A stretch of DNA of 64,000 nt from Thalassovita mediterranea (GCF_001458435.1 NZ_CYSF01000003.1:1-64000); one strand, 5' to 3'. Positions 8,717-17,932 are shown, counted from the stretch's first letter. Translations and numbers: made by a program. The notes: generated from the letters alone by a model not told the origin.

Positions 8717-9702
8717 TGCTGTCAGCCAGCTGGGCCAGCGCGTTCGAAGCCGAAAACGTCGCGTGGTTCGGCCCCAAAGATAGCGAACGGGTGCTGCGGA
8801 TCATTTCAACAGCGGACATCGCGTTTTTCGAACCGATGATCGCCTCTTTTCTGAACGCCACCCCCGGAGTTGCGATCGACTACACCGTTGCAAGTTCAAC
8901 CGAGCTGCAAAAAGCGATTATCGAAGAACGGCAGTCCTTTGATCTGGTCGTCTCCAGCGCAATGGATCTACAAACGAAACTGGCCAATGATGGATGGGCA
9001 CGCCGCTACACTTCGGACGCCACCAGCGCTTTGCCCAGTTGGGCGGTTTGGAACGACATGCTGTTTGCCTTCACACAGGAACCGGCGGCCATTGTGGTGT
9101 CAAAGACCGGTTTGGGTGATCTGCCGATCCCGCAGACCCGCAACGACCTGATCAATCTGTTGCGCCAGCATCCGGATGTGTTTCGCGGTCGCACTGGCAC
9201 CTATGACGTGCGCCAGTCGGGATTGGGCTATCTGTTTGCCACACAGGACACACGGGCATCAGAAATCTACTGGCGCTTGACCGAGGTTATGGGCGGACTG
9301 GATGTGCAGCTGTTTTGCTGTTCTTCGGATATGATTGATGCAGTGAAATCCGGTGAGTTGTTAATTGCCTACAATGTACTGGGCAGCTACGCGATCAACC
9401 GCCCAGATCATCAGGATTATGCCATCATACTGCCCTCTGATTTCACGACAGTTATGCTGCGCACCGCGCTGATCACCAGCACCGCCCAATCGCCGGAACT
9501 GTCGGGCCGTTTTATTGATCACCTACTGGCCAAATCACACGGGCCCAATGCCGCTCCACTGACCAGCAGTGAATTAGACCTTGGCCGTGTGGAACCATCG
9601 CTGAACCGGATCAAAATTGGCCCCGGTCTGTTGGTGTTTCTGGATCAGTTGAAAAAAACGACTTTTCTATCGGAATGGGAAAGCGCGATCTTTCAGAACT
9701 AA
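8686..9702 (+). CDS. Periplasmic substrate-binding protein co-transcribed with tctDE
   Basis: Exported binding protein of the ABC Fe3+/spermidine-type superfamily. A signal peptide (MRQFALSIVLMLSASWASA) precedes the mature domain, which has RIISTADIAFFEPMI, DLVVSSAMD and a YNVLGSYA region typical of type II binding folds. ATG 8686 lies within the end of tctE; a GGAGG site 7 bases ahead and the signal peptide decide this start. No ABC permease or ATPase genes are near, so it may work as a sensory co-receptor for TctE rather than in transport; that role is inference. It ends convergent with the Sel1-repeat gene. Confidence 0.8.
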   Translation: MRQFALSIVLMLSASWASAFEAENVAWFGPKDSERVLRIISTADIAFFEPMIASFLNATPGVAIDYTVASSTELQKAIIEERQSFDLVVSSAMDLQTKLANDGWARRYTSDATSALPSWAVWNDMLFAFTQEPAAIVVSKTGLGDLPIPQTRNDLINLLRQHPDVFRGRTGTYDVRQSGLGYLFATQDTRASEIYWRLTEVMGGLDVQLFCCSSDMIDAVKSGELLIAYNVLGSYAINRPDHQDYAIILPSDFTTVMLRTALITSTAQSPELSGRFIDHLLAKSHGPNAAPLTSSELDLGRVEPSLNRIKIGPGLLVFLDQLKKTTFLSEWESAIFQN

Positions 9703-9824
9703 AGCACCAAGGCCACTGCGCCCCAAAACGCGGGCACCCGGCGGGCGCGCGACGTAAACACCAGCGGTCTGCCGGAACGCTCTGGGGAAGACGTCCGACA
9801 GACCGCCCTTGGCTGCGTCTGCGC

Positions 9825-11300
9825 TTAGCGCGACATTAACGCAGCAACCCGGTTTGGATGCAAAACTGTATTTCCGCACAGCGACGTATCACGCAGCCCC
9901 TGACAGGCCGCCCGTAATGCGCGCAGTGTTTTTTCCGTTGCCAAACCATCAATCGGCCCAGTGTAACGACCTGCGGCGCGCAATTCGTCCTGCAACATGT
10001 AGACAACGAAATTTGGATTGGCAGCGAACATATCCTGCGAGAACTGAAAGGTTTTCAGCTCTGGCTGGACTTCATATCGGCGTGCCAGCGTGCGGAACTT
10101 GGGAATTGTCGCGACCTCGGCGGCATCGATCGACAATTCCAGATGCGCCCGTTCGGTTGGCGACAGAAAACTGTCGTAGCGATCCAAATAGGCACGGGCA
10201 CGGTCCGGCTGTTTGCGGATGTTCCATTTATTGCCGTTGCGCACCTGACCGATCAAAAACCACAAGGCGTCACGATTGCCAGTGTCAGCGGCCAATTCAA
10301 GGATCTTGATCGCCTCGGGCCCACTGGCGCGCATACTGATCCCCCAAATTCGGCGCTGGGCCTCCATCACGGCAACATCTGTTTGCCCTGCTGCACGGGC
10401 CAGTTCAGCATAACCGTCGAATTTGGCGCGTGATCGTCCAGGCAGGTAACCCCACATCGCACCGCTGGCCAGCGTCGACCAGGCAGATCCACGCCCAAGT
10501 TCGCCGGCTTGCTGCAGATAGCGTTCAGCCATCTGTGGGGATTGTTCGGCCCACATCATTCGCGCGCCCAGCCATTCCAAACCGGCCCCGTCACCAGCCG
10601 CAGCGGCCTGTTGAAACAAACCAAGCGCTCGTTTTCTGTCGCGTCCAACTGCGGTCCCGTCATAGAGAAAGGTTCCCAGCGCCACCAACGCAGCGCTGTC
10701 ACCAGCAGCCCCCGCCTGTTCAAGCAGGCTCACCCCACGCGGTGCGTCACGGTCAAAGGCAGTTCCCAGAACCAGTTGCCGCCCCAATTCCCGCTGGGCG
10801 GCAGTGTTTCCACCGGCTGCGGACTGTTCATAAAGTGACTGCGAGCGTCCTGTGTCGCGGTCAATATTCACCCCCCAAAGGAGCGCACCAGCAAGTGTTT
10901 TTTGTGCCTCGACGTCGCCAGATTTAGACGCCATTTCAAGAAGTTGAACACCCTTCTTCTGGCGATTTGCATCGACATCGAATAACAGGATAGCCCCCAA
11001 CGCCGACTGCGCTGGAACATGCCCCGCATCAGCGGCCTGCTGCATCAATTGAAGCCCCTGCTGCGGATCGCGATCGACCCCGCCAAAGCCATAGTAATAG
11101 GCCTGCCCCAATTGGAGCAGCGCCTGCGGATCGCTTTGAGCGGCGCTAGACGCGCTGCTGCCACTTGTTTGTTGCGACAACGCAAGCGGCGCGGTCAACA
11201 ACAGCGCCGCCGTTGCAATAGCGGCCCAATGCCCCACCGATTTAACTGTTGTTTGATACCGTTGTTGACCGGGCAATGAACCCGTTTGACGTGTAGACAT
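9825..11300 (-). CDS. Exported Sel1-repeat protein with C-terminal PG-binding-like domain
   Basis: Predicted periplasmic scaffold protein. ATG 11300 has GGGAGG six bases upstream and gives an export signal (VGHWAAIATAALLLTAPLALS); the product is 491 residues. Six or seven Sel1-like repeats follow (for example ALLQLGQAYYYGFGG and AGHVPAQSALGAILL). The C-terminus has LQDELRAAGRYTGPIDG, which resembles peptidoglycan_binding_1 helices. Sel1/TPR proteins such as AlgK act as scaffolds in polysaccharide export, and the adjacent polysaccharide operon makes such a role plausible, but nothing here proves it. Confidence 0.72.
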   Translation of the reverse strand: MSTRQTGSLPGQQRYQTTVKSVGHWAAIATAALLLTAPLALSQQTSGSSASSAAQSDPQALLQLGQAYYYGFGGVDRDPQQGLQLMQQAADAGHVPAQSALGAILLFDVDANRQKKGVQLLEMASKSGDVEAQKTLAGALLWGVNIDRDTGRSQSLYEQSAAGGNTAAQRELGRQLVLGTAFDRDAPRGVSLLEQAGAAGDSAALVALGTFLYDGTAVGRDRKRALGLFQQAAAAGDGAGLEWLGARMMWAEQSPQMAERYLQQAGELGRGSAWSTLASGAMWGYLPGRSRAKFDGYAELARAAGQTDVAVMEAQRRIWGISMRASGPEAIKILELAADTGNRDALWFLIGQVRNGNKWNIRKQPDRARAYLDRYDSFLSPTERAHLELSIDAAEVATIPKFRTLARRYEVQPELKTFQFSQDMFAANPNFVVYMLQDELRAAGRYTGPIDGLATEKTLRALRAACQGLRDTSLCGNTVLHPNRVAALMSR

Positions 11301-11673
11301 TATAACCTCCCGTCTTGCAGCCCCAACTGTCAGACGCACGTCTTCTGAGAACCGAAACGCAGGGCGTTCGGCGTCGGACAAAAGGGGCAACAAAGGCCTG
11401 TGTTCAGGGTCAAACTGCCACTGTCACACTGGCAGACCATCCCCCGCGCAAGCACAACAGGTGCCCGCAGAAACTCCCGGGGGTTTGCAATTCAATTTGC
11501 AGTTTTCAACATGTAATGATGAATTAGCTTACCATGCGTAAGCTATGATTAAAAACGATAATTGGGAATATTTAAGAAAAAACGACCACAATCGCAACAT
11601 CCCCACCAGATCGAGGGATGTCACGACTTGCAGCCGTTAATTTTGCGTCAAACAAACTGGTCTGACGTGCGTT
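11301..11673. promoter_or_regulatory. Gene-free stretch, promoter region of the Sel1-repeat gene
   Basis: This 373-base, locally AT-rich stretch has no convincing gene. It holds TTTGCAA (11484-11490) and TTTGCA (11496-11501), and a perfect inverted repeat AGCTTAC-N5-GTAAGCT (11526-11544) that looks like an operator. Small frames here lack ribosome sites and export or domain signals. Confidence 0.4.
11526..11544. promoter_or_regulatory. Dyad AGCTTAC-N5-GTAAGCT, candidate operator
   Basis: A perfect 7-bp inverted repeat with a 5-base spacer in AT-rich DNA about 225 bases upstream of the Sel1-repeat gene and downstream of the small secreted gene. The binding protein is unknown. Confidence 0.4.
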
Positions 11674-11961
11674 TCAGCGTGCGTAGCACTGCGACCGTTG
11701 GCCCGATCCCGCAGGGGAACACACCCAGGCACCATTGCCAAAACGGGCGGAACGTGCTGCCAGCACTTTACGCTCGGACGGGGTCATGGCCGATGCCACA
11801 CGGGTGACGTCCGCACTGCGCAGCCAATCATAACTCAACCTTTGCGTGTTGATCTTGCCATGCTGAGCAGGACTGTTTCCCGCCGCAGCGACAGGGCGAG
11901 CCAGGACAAGTGCCGCCATCAGTACAGCAGCAGTTTTTTGGGTCTTCATCTTCAGCGTCAT
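11674..11961 (-). CDS. Small secreted protein of unknown function
   Basis: A 95-residue protein with a clear signal peptide (about residues 1-26, KTAAVLMAALVLARPVAAAG) and a short mature part of about 69 residues containing two cysteines (WVCSPAGSGQRSQCYAR), which could form a disulfide in the periplasm. GCGGAGACC upstream supplies a ribosome site for ATG 11961. I do not recognise a domain. It lies between the polysaccharide operon and the Sel1-repeat gene in the same direction. Confidence 0.55.
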   Translation of the reverse strand: MTLKMKTQKTAAVLMAALVLARPVAAAGNSPAQHGKINTQRLSYDWLRSADVTRVASAMTPSERKVLAARSARFGNGAWVCSPAGSGQRSQCYAR

Positions 11962-12293
11962 TGGGGTCTCCGCTTCGATAGGCCAAACAAGACCGGTCCC
12001 ACAAATGGGGTTATCAGTTCATTTTGGAAGGCTGTTCTGCCAGTCTTGCCTGTGTTCAGTTCATTGCCTCTGGTCCGCTTATACAAGAAAGCGGTTGGAT
12101 ACATAATCCACCTACAAAGGATGTCATGCAAAAGTGGCGATAACGTGACCACCTTGCATCACGCGCGAAAACGCTAGCACGATGAAGATTACAGTTTCAT
12201 TAATCCATACGGAGGATTAGCGACCTCTTTTGACTTACCCCCCAAACCAAAGAAGATAAGCGCATTTTTGCCAGATCGCTGGACCACAAAAAA
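11962..12293. other. Gene-free stretch upstream of the small secreted gene
   Basis: No gene is supported here. It probably contains the promoter of the small secreted protein. An imperfect inverted repeat (ATGCAAAAGTGG at 12126-12137 with CCACCTTGCAT at 12149-12159) is visible; its role is unknown. The terminator of the GH26 gene follows. Confidence 0.4.
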
Positions 12294-12320
12294 ACGGGCG
12301 CCACGGTAGGTGGCACCCGT
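12294..12320 (-). terminator. Terminator of the uxs-galE-GT2-GH26 operon
   Basis: Ten-pair stem with one mismatch (ACGGGcGCCAC / GTGGCaCCCGT), 5-base loop, followed on the minus strand by seven T residues. It lies 30 bases past the GH26 stop. Confidence 0.85.
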
Positions 12321-12349
12321 TTGTTTCAAACACGATCAACAATTGAAAT

Positions 12350-13270
12350 TCATTCGACCCTTTCGTTGATCCGCCAGTCCGGCAGGCCGAATCCATCGGG
12401 CCAAGGGTAGACCTCGGTTTGATTGAAATAGATGACACCGACCAGCGACGGGAATTGCGGATAGACCTGACGGACCTCTTGCTCCCATTTCTGGACATAA
12501 TCTGCATCCCCGACGTAGCCCAATTCGGCCACGACAACGGGTTTGCCAAATTGCACAGCACGTTCATAGCGCGGGGTCAGGATATCGACGAAACTGCGGG
12601 CATTACCAAATTCGGCCTCTTCCCAGCGCTGCAGACCAAAGACCGAAACGCCGACCAGATCCACGTAGTCATCGCCCGGGTGATACTCCGGCAGGTTCTC
12701 AAACCCCAAAGGCGACCACATCACATCAATCTGTGGCGCCTCTTCGCGGCAGATGTCGACAACGCGGCGGAAACCAGCGACATAGTCGTCCGGTTCCCAC
12801 TTGGCCCAGATAAACTGACCACTGAAATCATCCATCTCTTGCGCCCAGCGGATGGTCACCGGACTTTCCATTGTGCCAAGAACCGCACAAATCGCCCGCA
12901 TATATCCGTCGTAATCCCCAGACAGCAGGCTGTTGCGCAGATAATCGGGCGAGTTTCTTTCGCTGACGTTCCAGGTCCACGGCTCAATCGTGGTCAGGAT
13001 CGCACGGTTGCGCTCCTGGGCGTAGACATCTGCATCAATCAAACTGGGCAAGAAGACGTCTTCCCACGGCAGGAACAAATGTTCGATCGACACCTCAGCA
13101 TCATTGGCGAAATCGCCGCCGGGATCATAGGCACCGAAAGGCATATCGCCGGGCGGTGCCGCGTTGGTGGAATTGGGCATAACGGGGGACAGGATCAGCC
13201 CTGCAAAAAACATCATTTGCAGGAGTTTGCCTGACCAGCGCATACTGCGTGGATCGCGATGATAGGTCAT
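12350..13270 (-). CDS. GH26-like glycoside hydrolase, exported
   Basis: Predicted periplasmic or outer beta-glycanase of the mannanase-like GH26 family. An N-terminal hydrophobic signal (about residues 13-37, ending TNAAPP) is followed by a TIM-barrel-like domain. The likely acid/base is the Glu of RWAQEMDD and the likely nucleophile the Glu of VVAELGYVGD; both sit in the usual GH26 contexts. AGGAGGAG precedes ATG 13270. It is the last gene of the operon, 56 bases after the GT2 synthase; synthase-hydrolase pairs are common in exopolysaccharide loci, where the hydrolase trims or releases chains. The polymer is unknown. Confidence 0.75.
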   Translation of the reverse strand: MTYHRDPRSMRWSGKLLQMMFFAGLILSPVMPNSTNAAPPGDMPFGAYDPGGDFANDAEVSIEHLFLPWEDVFLPSLIDADVYAQERNRAILTTIEPWTWNVSERNSPDYLRNSLLSGDYDGYMRAICAVLGTMESPVTIRWAQEMDDFSGQFIWAKWEPDDYVAGFRRVVDICREEAPQIDVMWSPLGFENLPEYHPGDDYVDLVGVSVFGLQRWEEAEFGNARSFVDILTPRYERAVQFGKPVVVAELGYVGDADYVQKWEQEVRQVYPQFPSLVGVIYFNQTEVYPWPDGFGLPDWRINERVE

Positions 13271-13326
13271 TTTCTCCTCCTTTAAATTTTGACGCCGCGG
13301 GGACTACCCCAATGAATGACGGCGAA

Positions 13327-15147
13327 TTAGTTCCACGAAAAATCAAACTCGTAGCGCAGGGATCCAGTCGCCTGGCCCGCACCGGACACATTGAACCGGG
13401 TTTCGACCACCCGCACAGGCCCAAGCCCCGCAGTGATCGCATGCACACCCTGCGCACCGCGCAGTGCCGTCGCCTGTGTGGCCAGCGATATCAGGATCAA
13501 GACAGCCGCTATCTGCGCCACCGCCGTGACCGGCAAACTGCGCAGACGCATTCCCTGTTCCTGAATGTGTTTTAGAACCACCACCAAAAACAGCGCCGAA
13601 TACAGCACCGCGTTAAGCAGTGCCAAAACGTAAAACCCAGCTGCCTCGCGCACGTCATCCACCGCCAGCACCACCCAAAGCGCCATGAAAGCCAGCGCGA
13701 AACTGGGCAGGATCGCCCGCCATGGCAACGGTTCGGCCTCATCTTTGCCTTTGGGTGTGATGCGGAAATCGACGAAACGGCCTGTTAGATGATCAAACAC
13801 CGCCACCAGACAGCCCCACAGGACCCACGGCCACTGCGCCAACGGAAACAGCAACTTTTCCCAGCACAGCACCCGCGCATCAAAGGGGCGGAACAATCTA
13901 TCATGGCGGAACATGGCCGCGATCAGGATCAGGCTGACGCCTGTGGGCAGACTGTGCAACAGGAACTGCGGATAAGTCACATCGGCCCAGCGGACATCAA
14001 ACATCAGCGCCAGAATGGGCAGCGCAAAGGTTGCGGCCATGAACAGGGCAAAGATCGGATACCACATCTGACTAAAGACAAACTGGAACTTCAGCGCCCG
14101 TGGCAATGCGCTGTAGTAGTTTGAGGTATAGCGCAGCAGCAGGCTCAGCAGGCTGCGCGACCACTGGAATTCCTGCGTGATCATATCGGCAAAGGTTCGC
14201 GGCCCGTCCCCTTCGGCAATGGCGTCAAGGGCATGCACCCCACGCCACCCGCCTGCGTTCAGGATCATCGAGGTAGAGTGATCTTCGGCCAGTTCGGGCC
14301 CCAGACCGCCGACATCATGCAGCGCCTTGGTGCGCACTGCGTAATGCGATCCGATGCACATGGTGGCCCAACCACCCGTGTAGCCCGCCTGCATGGCCCC
14401 GTGAAACATCGCCTCGGAATGCAGGCGCGCGCGGGCCGCCCAACTGCCGCTGGCGTTGCTTGAACAGATGCTTGGGGCAGAGACATAGCCAACATCCGGG
14501 TCGGCAAAGGGGGTGAGCATCGCCTCCAGATAGCCCGGATGGGGCACATGATCGGCGTCCAATTGCACCACATAGTCGTACTGATCATAGCCGTAGTGGT
14601 CGTAGAAATAGCTAAGGTTGCCCTCTTTGCAGCGGGTGCGGCGTGGCCAGCTATCGCGATGATAATCGGCAACCCCCTTGCGGCTAGAGATTTTGACGCC
14701 ATGCGCCTCACACCATGCAATGGTGTCGGGGGTTGGGTCCTCATCCGCCAGCCAGGTATCATGAGGCACGTTTTGTTGCAGCATTGCGGTCAGCGTTTTT
14801 TGCACCACCGACAGCGGCTCCACCGGGGTTTTGGTGACCACCATCGCCGCACGGAAATCCCCCAGATCAGCCAAAGTCGCGGTAACGCGGCGCGCCCGCA
14901 GGGCGAAGTACAGGAAATACCCCTGCAGGAAAGTCACCCAGAACAAGAGCGCTGTCAGAGACCAGAACCGCCAAGGCGACAAAATGTGATCCGGCGACAG
15001 CCACCAGACCCAGAAATAGCCCAGCGCCCCGAACCAGAACGCCAGTGCCACACGATACCGCCACAGGCGTGCGCCCTGCAGGATACGCGGGTTATAGGTA
15101 TCTGCGACAGATCTTGGGTGCGCGTTGGTTTGGACGAGGTGGGTCAT
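13327..15147 (-). CDS. Processive family-2 glycosyltransferase (cellulose-synthase-like)
   Basis: Membrane polysaccharide synthase. Two N-terminal membrane helices (about residues 32-50 and 62-84) precede a cytosolic GT2 domain with DED (135-137), DAD (197-199), the acceptor-site ED (288-289) and QEFQW (325-329), a variant of the processive QxxRW motif with Gln for Arg. Five or more helices follow. No PilZ domain is seen at the C-terminus, unlike BcsA. The start overlaps the galE stop (ATGA). UDP-sugar enzymes upstream and a hydrolase downstream fit a beta-glycan synthase; linkage and sugar are not deducible. Confidence 0.82.
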   Translation of the reverse strand: MTHLVQTNAHPRSVADTYNPRILQGARLWRYRVALAFWFGALGYFWVWWLSPDHILSPWRFWSLTALLFWVTFLQGYFLYFALRARRVTATLADLGDFRAAMVVTKTPVEPLSVVQKTLTAMLQQNVPHDTWLADEDPTPDTIAWCEAHGVKISSRKGVADYHRDSWPRRTRCKEGNLSYFYDHYGYDQYDYVVQLDADHVPHPGYLEAMLTPFADPDVGYVSAPSICSSNASGSWAARARLHSEAMFHGAMQAGYTGGWATMCIGSHYAVRTKALHDVGGLGPELAEDHSTSMILNAGGWRGVHALDAIAEGDGPRTFADMITQEFQWSRSLLSLLLRYTSNYYSALPRALKFQFVFSQMWYPIFALFMAATFALPILALMFDVRWADVTYPQFLLHSLPTGVSLILIAAMFRHDRLFRPFDARVLCWEKLLFPLAQWPWVLWGCLVAVFDHLTGRFVDFRITPKGKDEAEPLPWRAILPSFALAFMALWVVLAVDDVREAAGFYVLALLNAVLYSALFLVVVLKHIQEQGMRLRSLPVTAVAQIAAVLILISLATQATALRGAQGVHAITAGLGPVRVVETRFNVSGAGQATGSLRYEFDFSWN

Positions 15148-16127
15148 GACACATGCACCCCAAAACTGGGCGCTGCATCGCGCAAGATCGTTTCCAACTG
15201 ACTATGACGCGCCTGAAAGCCAAGGAGATCGCGCGCGCGGTCCGGGTCCGCCACCAGAATGGGTGGATCCCCTGCCCTGCGATCCTCGAACACCACGGGC
15301 ATCTTGCAGGTCGCCATCTGTTCGATCTTGTTGATGATCTCAAGCACAGAATGCCCGTGACCCGTTCCCAGATTGACCGATAGCGACTCTCCCCCTGATA
15401 GCAGGTGTTTCAACGCCGCCACATGTCCAACCGCCAAATCGGTGACATGGATGTAGTCACGCACACAGGTGCCATCAGGCGTCGCGTAGTCGCGTCCAAA
15501 CACGCTGAACTGTTGCCGCTGCCCCGCAGCCGTCATCAATGCCAAGGGAATGATGTGGGTTTCAGGATCATGGCGTTCACACAGCTCTCCCTCGGGATCA
15601 CATCCAGCCGCATTGAAATAGCGCAGGATCGCATGACGCATGCCGTTAGCACGCCCCACATCGCGTAGGATCTGTTCACAGGCCAGTTTGGTGCGCCCAT
15701 AGGGGTTGGTGGGGGTTTGCAGCGTTTCCTCGCCAATCGGCTGATGGCTGGGCGCGCCGTAGGTGGCGCAGCTGCTGGAGAAGATCACCCGCGACACGTC
15801 GGCCTGCTGGCAGGCCTTCATCAGCGAGATCATCCCACCGACGTTGTTGTCGTAGTAGCGCAGCGGCTGCATCACCGACTCCCCCACATAGGCGGAGGCA
15901 GCGAAATGCATCACGGTTTCGATCTGGAACTGTTGCAACACCTCGGTAACGCGGTCGGTGTCACGCACATCTATCTGCACCAACGGTCCCCAGCGCACCG
16001 CCTCTTCATGGCCTGTGCTCAGGTCATCAATCACCAAGGGCTGAAACCCTTCGCGGGCCAGCTGTTTACACACGTGGCTGCCGATAAAACCGGCCCCACC
16101 TGTGACAAGGATGACCGAGGCACTCAT
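15144..16127 (-). CDS. galE: UDP-glucose 4-epimerase
   Basis: Extended short-chain dehydrogenase interconverting UDP-glucose and UDP-galactose with bound NAD. It has the N-terminal GGAGFIGSH glycine motif, SSSCATYG containing the active-site Ser/Thr region, and YGRTKLACE with the catalytic YxxxK. At 327 residues it is full length. It overlaps the upstream decarboxylase-like gene and the downstream glycosyltransferase by four bases each (ATGA), so it supplies activated sugar within one operon. Close relatives include other UDP-hexose epimerases, so UDP-GlcNAc specificity is not excluded. Confidence 0.88.
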   Translation of the reverse strand: MSASVILVTGGAGFIGSHVCKQLAREGFQPLVIDDLSTGHEEAVRWGPLVQIDVRDTDRVTEVLQQFQIETVMHFAASAYVGESVMQPLRYYDNNVGGMISLMKACQQADVSRVIFSSSCATYGAPSHQPIGEETLQTPTNPYGRTKLACEQILRDVGRANGMRHAILRYFNAAGCDPEGELCERHDPETHIIPLALMTAAGQRQQFSVFGRDYATPDGTCVRDYIHVTDLAVGHVAALKHLLSGGESLSVNLGTGHGHSVLEIINKIEQMATCKMPVVFEDRRAGDPPILVADPDRARDLLGFQARHSQLETILRDAAPSFGVHVS

Positions 16128-17136
16128 TGTGCGGCCACGTGGTGTAGCTGGCCATTGTCCAGCTCTTTCAGGAAGGCGGCGATGGTCTGTTCCAACCCCT
16201 CATCCAAACCGACCCGCGGCGCCCAGCCCAACACCTCTTTGGCACGGGCAATACAGGGACGGCGGATCATCGGGTCATCCTGTGGCAGATCACAGAACAC
16301 CAATTTTGACCCCGACCCCGTTTTGGCCAGTACGATCTCGGCCATTTCCAGAACGCTGTGTTCGTCGGGATTGCCGATATTCACCGGCTGGTGCCAATCT
16401 GGGCTGGCCATCAGTGCCATCAGCCCATCAATCTGATCCTCCACATAGCAGAAGGAACGCGTCTGCGACCCATCCCCATAGATAGTGATTGGTTCGCCCA
16501 GCAATGCCTCGACCACAAAGTTCGAGATCACCCGCCCATCATCAGGACGCATACGGGGCCCATAGGTGTTGAAGATACGGGCAATGCGTGTTTCCACCCC
16601 GTAGGCACGGCGGTATTCCAGGATCAGCGTCTCTGCGGCACGCTTGCCTTCGTCATAACAGGCACGCGGCCCATAGGTGTTGACGTTACCTTTGTAGTCT
16701 TCGACCTGCGGACTTTGCAGGGGATCACCATACACCTCGGAGGTCGAAGATTGCAGGAACCGCGCCCCCTTGAGCCGTGCCAGTTCCAGCAGGTTCTGCA
16801 CGCCCAGATGTTGGTCTGGAAAGTGTGGATCGGGTCCAGCTGGTATTTGGGCGGCGAGGCCGCGCAGGCCATGTTGAAAATCTGATCAATCGGCCCAGCC
16901 AAAGCATCCCGCACCGGCAAGGGGTGCACGATGTCGTGGTTCAAATAGGTAAAATTTGGATGCCGCAGCAGGCCTGCCACATTAGACAGCCGCCCAGTCA
17001 GCAGGTTATCGACACAGATCACCCGATCACCTAACGCCAAGTGTCGTTCGCACAACCACGATCCCAAAAATCCGCAGCCCCCTGCGATCAGAACCGTTTT
17101 GGGCGCATCTGTTCTATATGTTTCGTTCAAAGTCAT
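16124..17136 (-). pseudogene. UDP-glucuronate decarboxylase-like gene with a single-base frameshift
   Basis: Two frames together encode one extended SDR most like UDP-xylose synthase: the first part (17136 to about 16807) has GGCGFLGSWL and MACAASPPKY, the second (about 16801 to 16124) has STSEVYGDP, TYGPRACYDEGKR with the catalytic YxxxK, and IARIFNTYGPRM. The join falls at 16806/16807; adding one base would restore TNILGVQNLL, the expected family sequence. Start ATG 17136 follows AGAGG by eight bases. If genuine, the break ends the protein early; if a sequencing error, the enzyme is intact and would make UDP-xylose for the GT2 synthase downstream. Confidence 0.85.
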
Positions 17137-17932
17137 AATTGTCACCTCTCCCCCAGAGGAATCCCCCCTGTACGACGGCGGCTTCTTTGGCCCCGCAGTT
17201 AATTAAACTTGCCGACACGCGATCCTGCGACGGCTCAAACGCCGTGCTGCATGCCAATTGGTTTTGTCTTGTCTGGTCTTGGGACAGCGTTGGTTAATCA
17301 CTGCCATTGGTGGTGTCGCCGTCAGCGAATGAAATACAGACGGCTTTGGCTGCGCAGCCCCTTAACGGCAGCTATCGCGCATTGCTGGAAGATGCTCACA
17401 AACCGGAAAACACACTCGAATAATACTCGTGACACCACACGCGGCCGGAACCATCCCGTCGACACACCACGCCAGACGGCCCAAACAGCCGGTACGGCGC
17501 AAAGCGACGGATGCCTAAATAGGCACAATCAGCCTGATAATTCGAAAGCGATCAAATCGCCTAAAACGGATGTCTTGCACTGCATCGACATCTCTTTTTG
17601 GCCTGCTCCTGCTCGAAACCGGTGAGGTTCACCGGCGACCCGTAGGTCCGTCCCAATGGAGCGTTTGTCAGGAACCAACACGGATGAAAACCCATCCCGT
17701 ATCGCCCCCCGCGCATCGCCAAGAAAGGTATCATTGACCTTTACTGTGGCGGTAGGAACGCGAACTACATTACGCACATATCTGTCATTTTGCAAGTTTT
17801 AAGACAATTGCAACAACATACCGACATTTTTGCAAATCACGATACGCACTTAAAATTGCAAGATAAAAATACAATTCGCCACATAGATGGCGCGCAAGAC
17901 ATGTCTGATCACAGGCATAAGCCGTCCGGACA
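17137..17932. promoter_or_regulatory. Long gene-free stretch between the polysaccharide operon and the LuxR gene
   Basis: About 800 bases without a convincing gene; frames present lack ribosome sites and recognisable domains. The part near 17137-17200 should hold the operon promoter. Four TTGCAA palindromes lie at 17790, 17808, 17830 and 17856 in AT-rich DNA. A non-coding RNA cannot be excluded. Confidence 0.4.

Noticed and set aside
11562-11807. Possible small plus-strand gene upstream of the Sel1-repeat gene
   Set aside because: It runs into the antisense of the small secreted protein and has no start signal.
17209-17625. Possible 138-residue plus-strand gene in the same region
   Set aside because: Composition is atypical (Thr/Arg/His-rich) with no ribosome site or family likeness.
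17529-17795. Possible 88-residue minus-strand gene in the long gene-free region
   Set aside because: It begins with TTG, lacks a ribosome site and shows no domain or signal; not enough to call.
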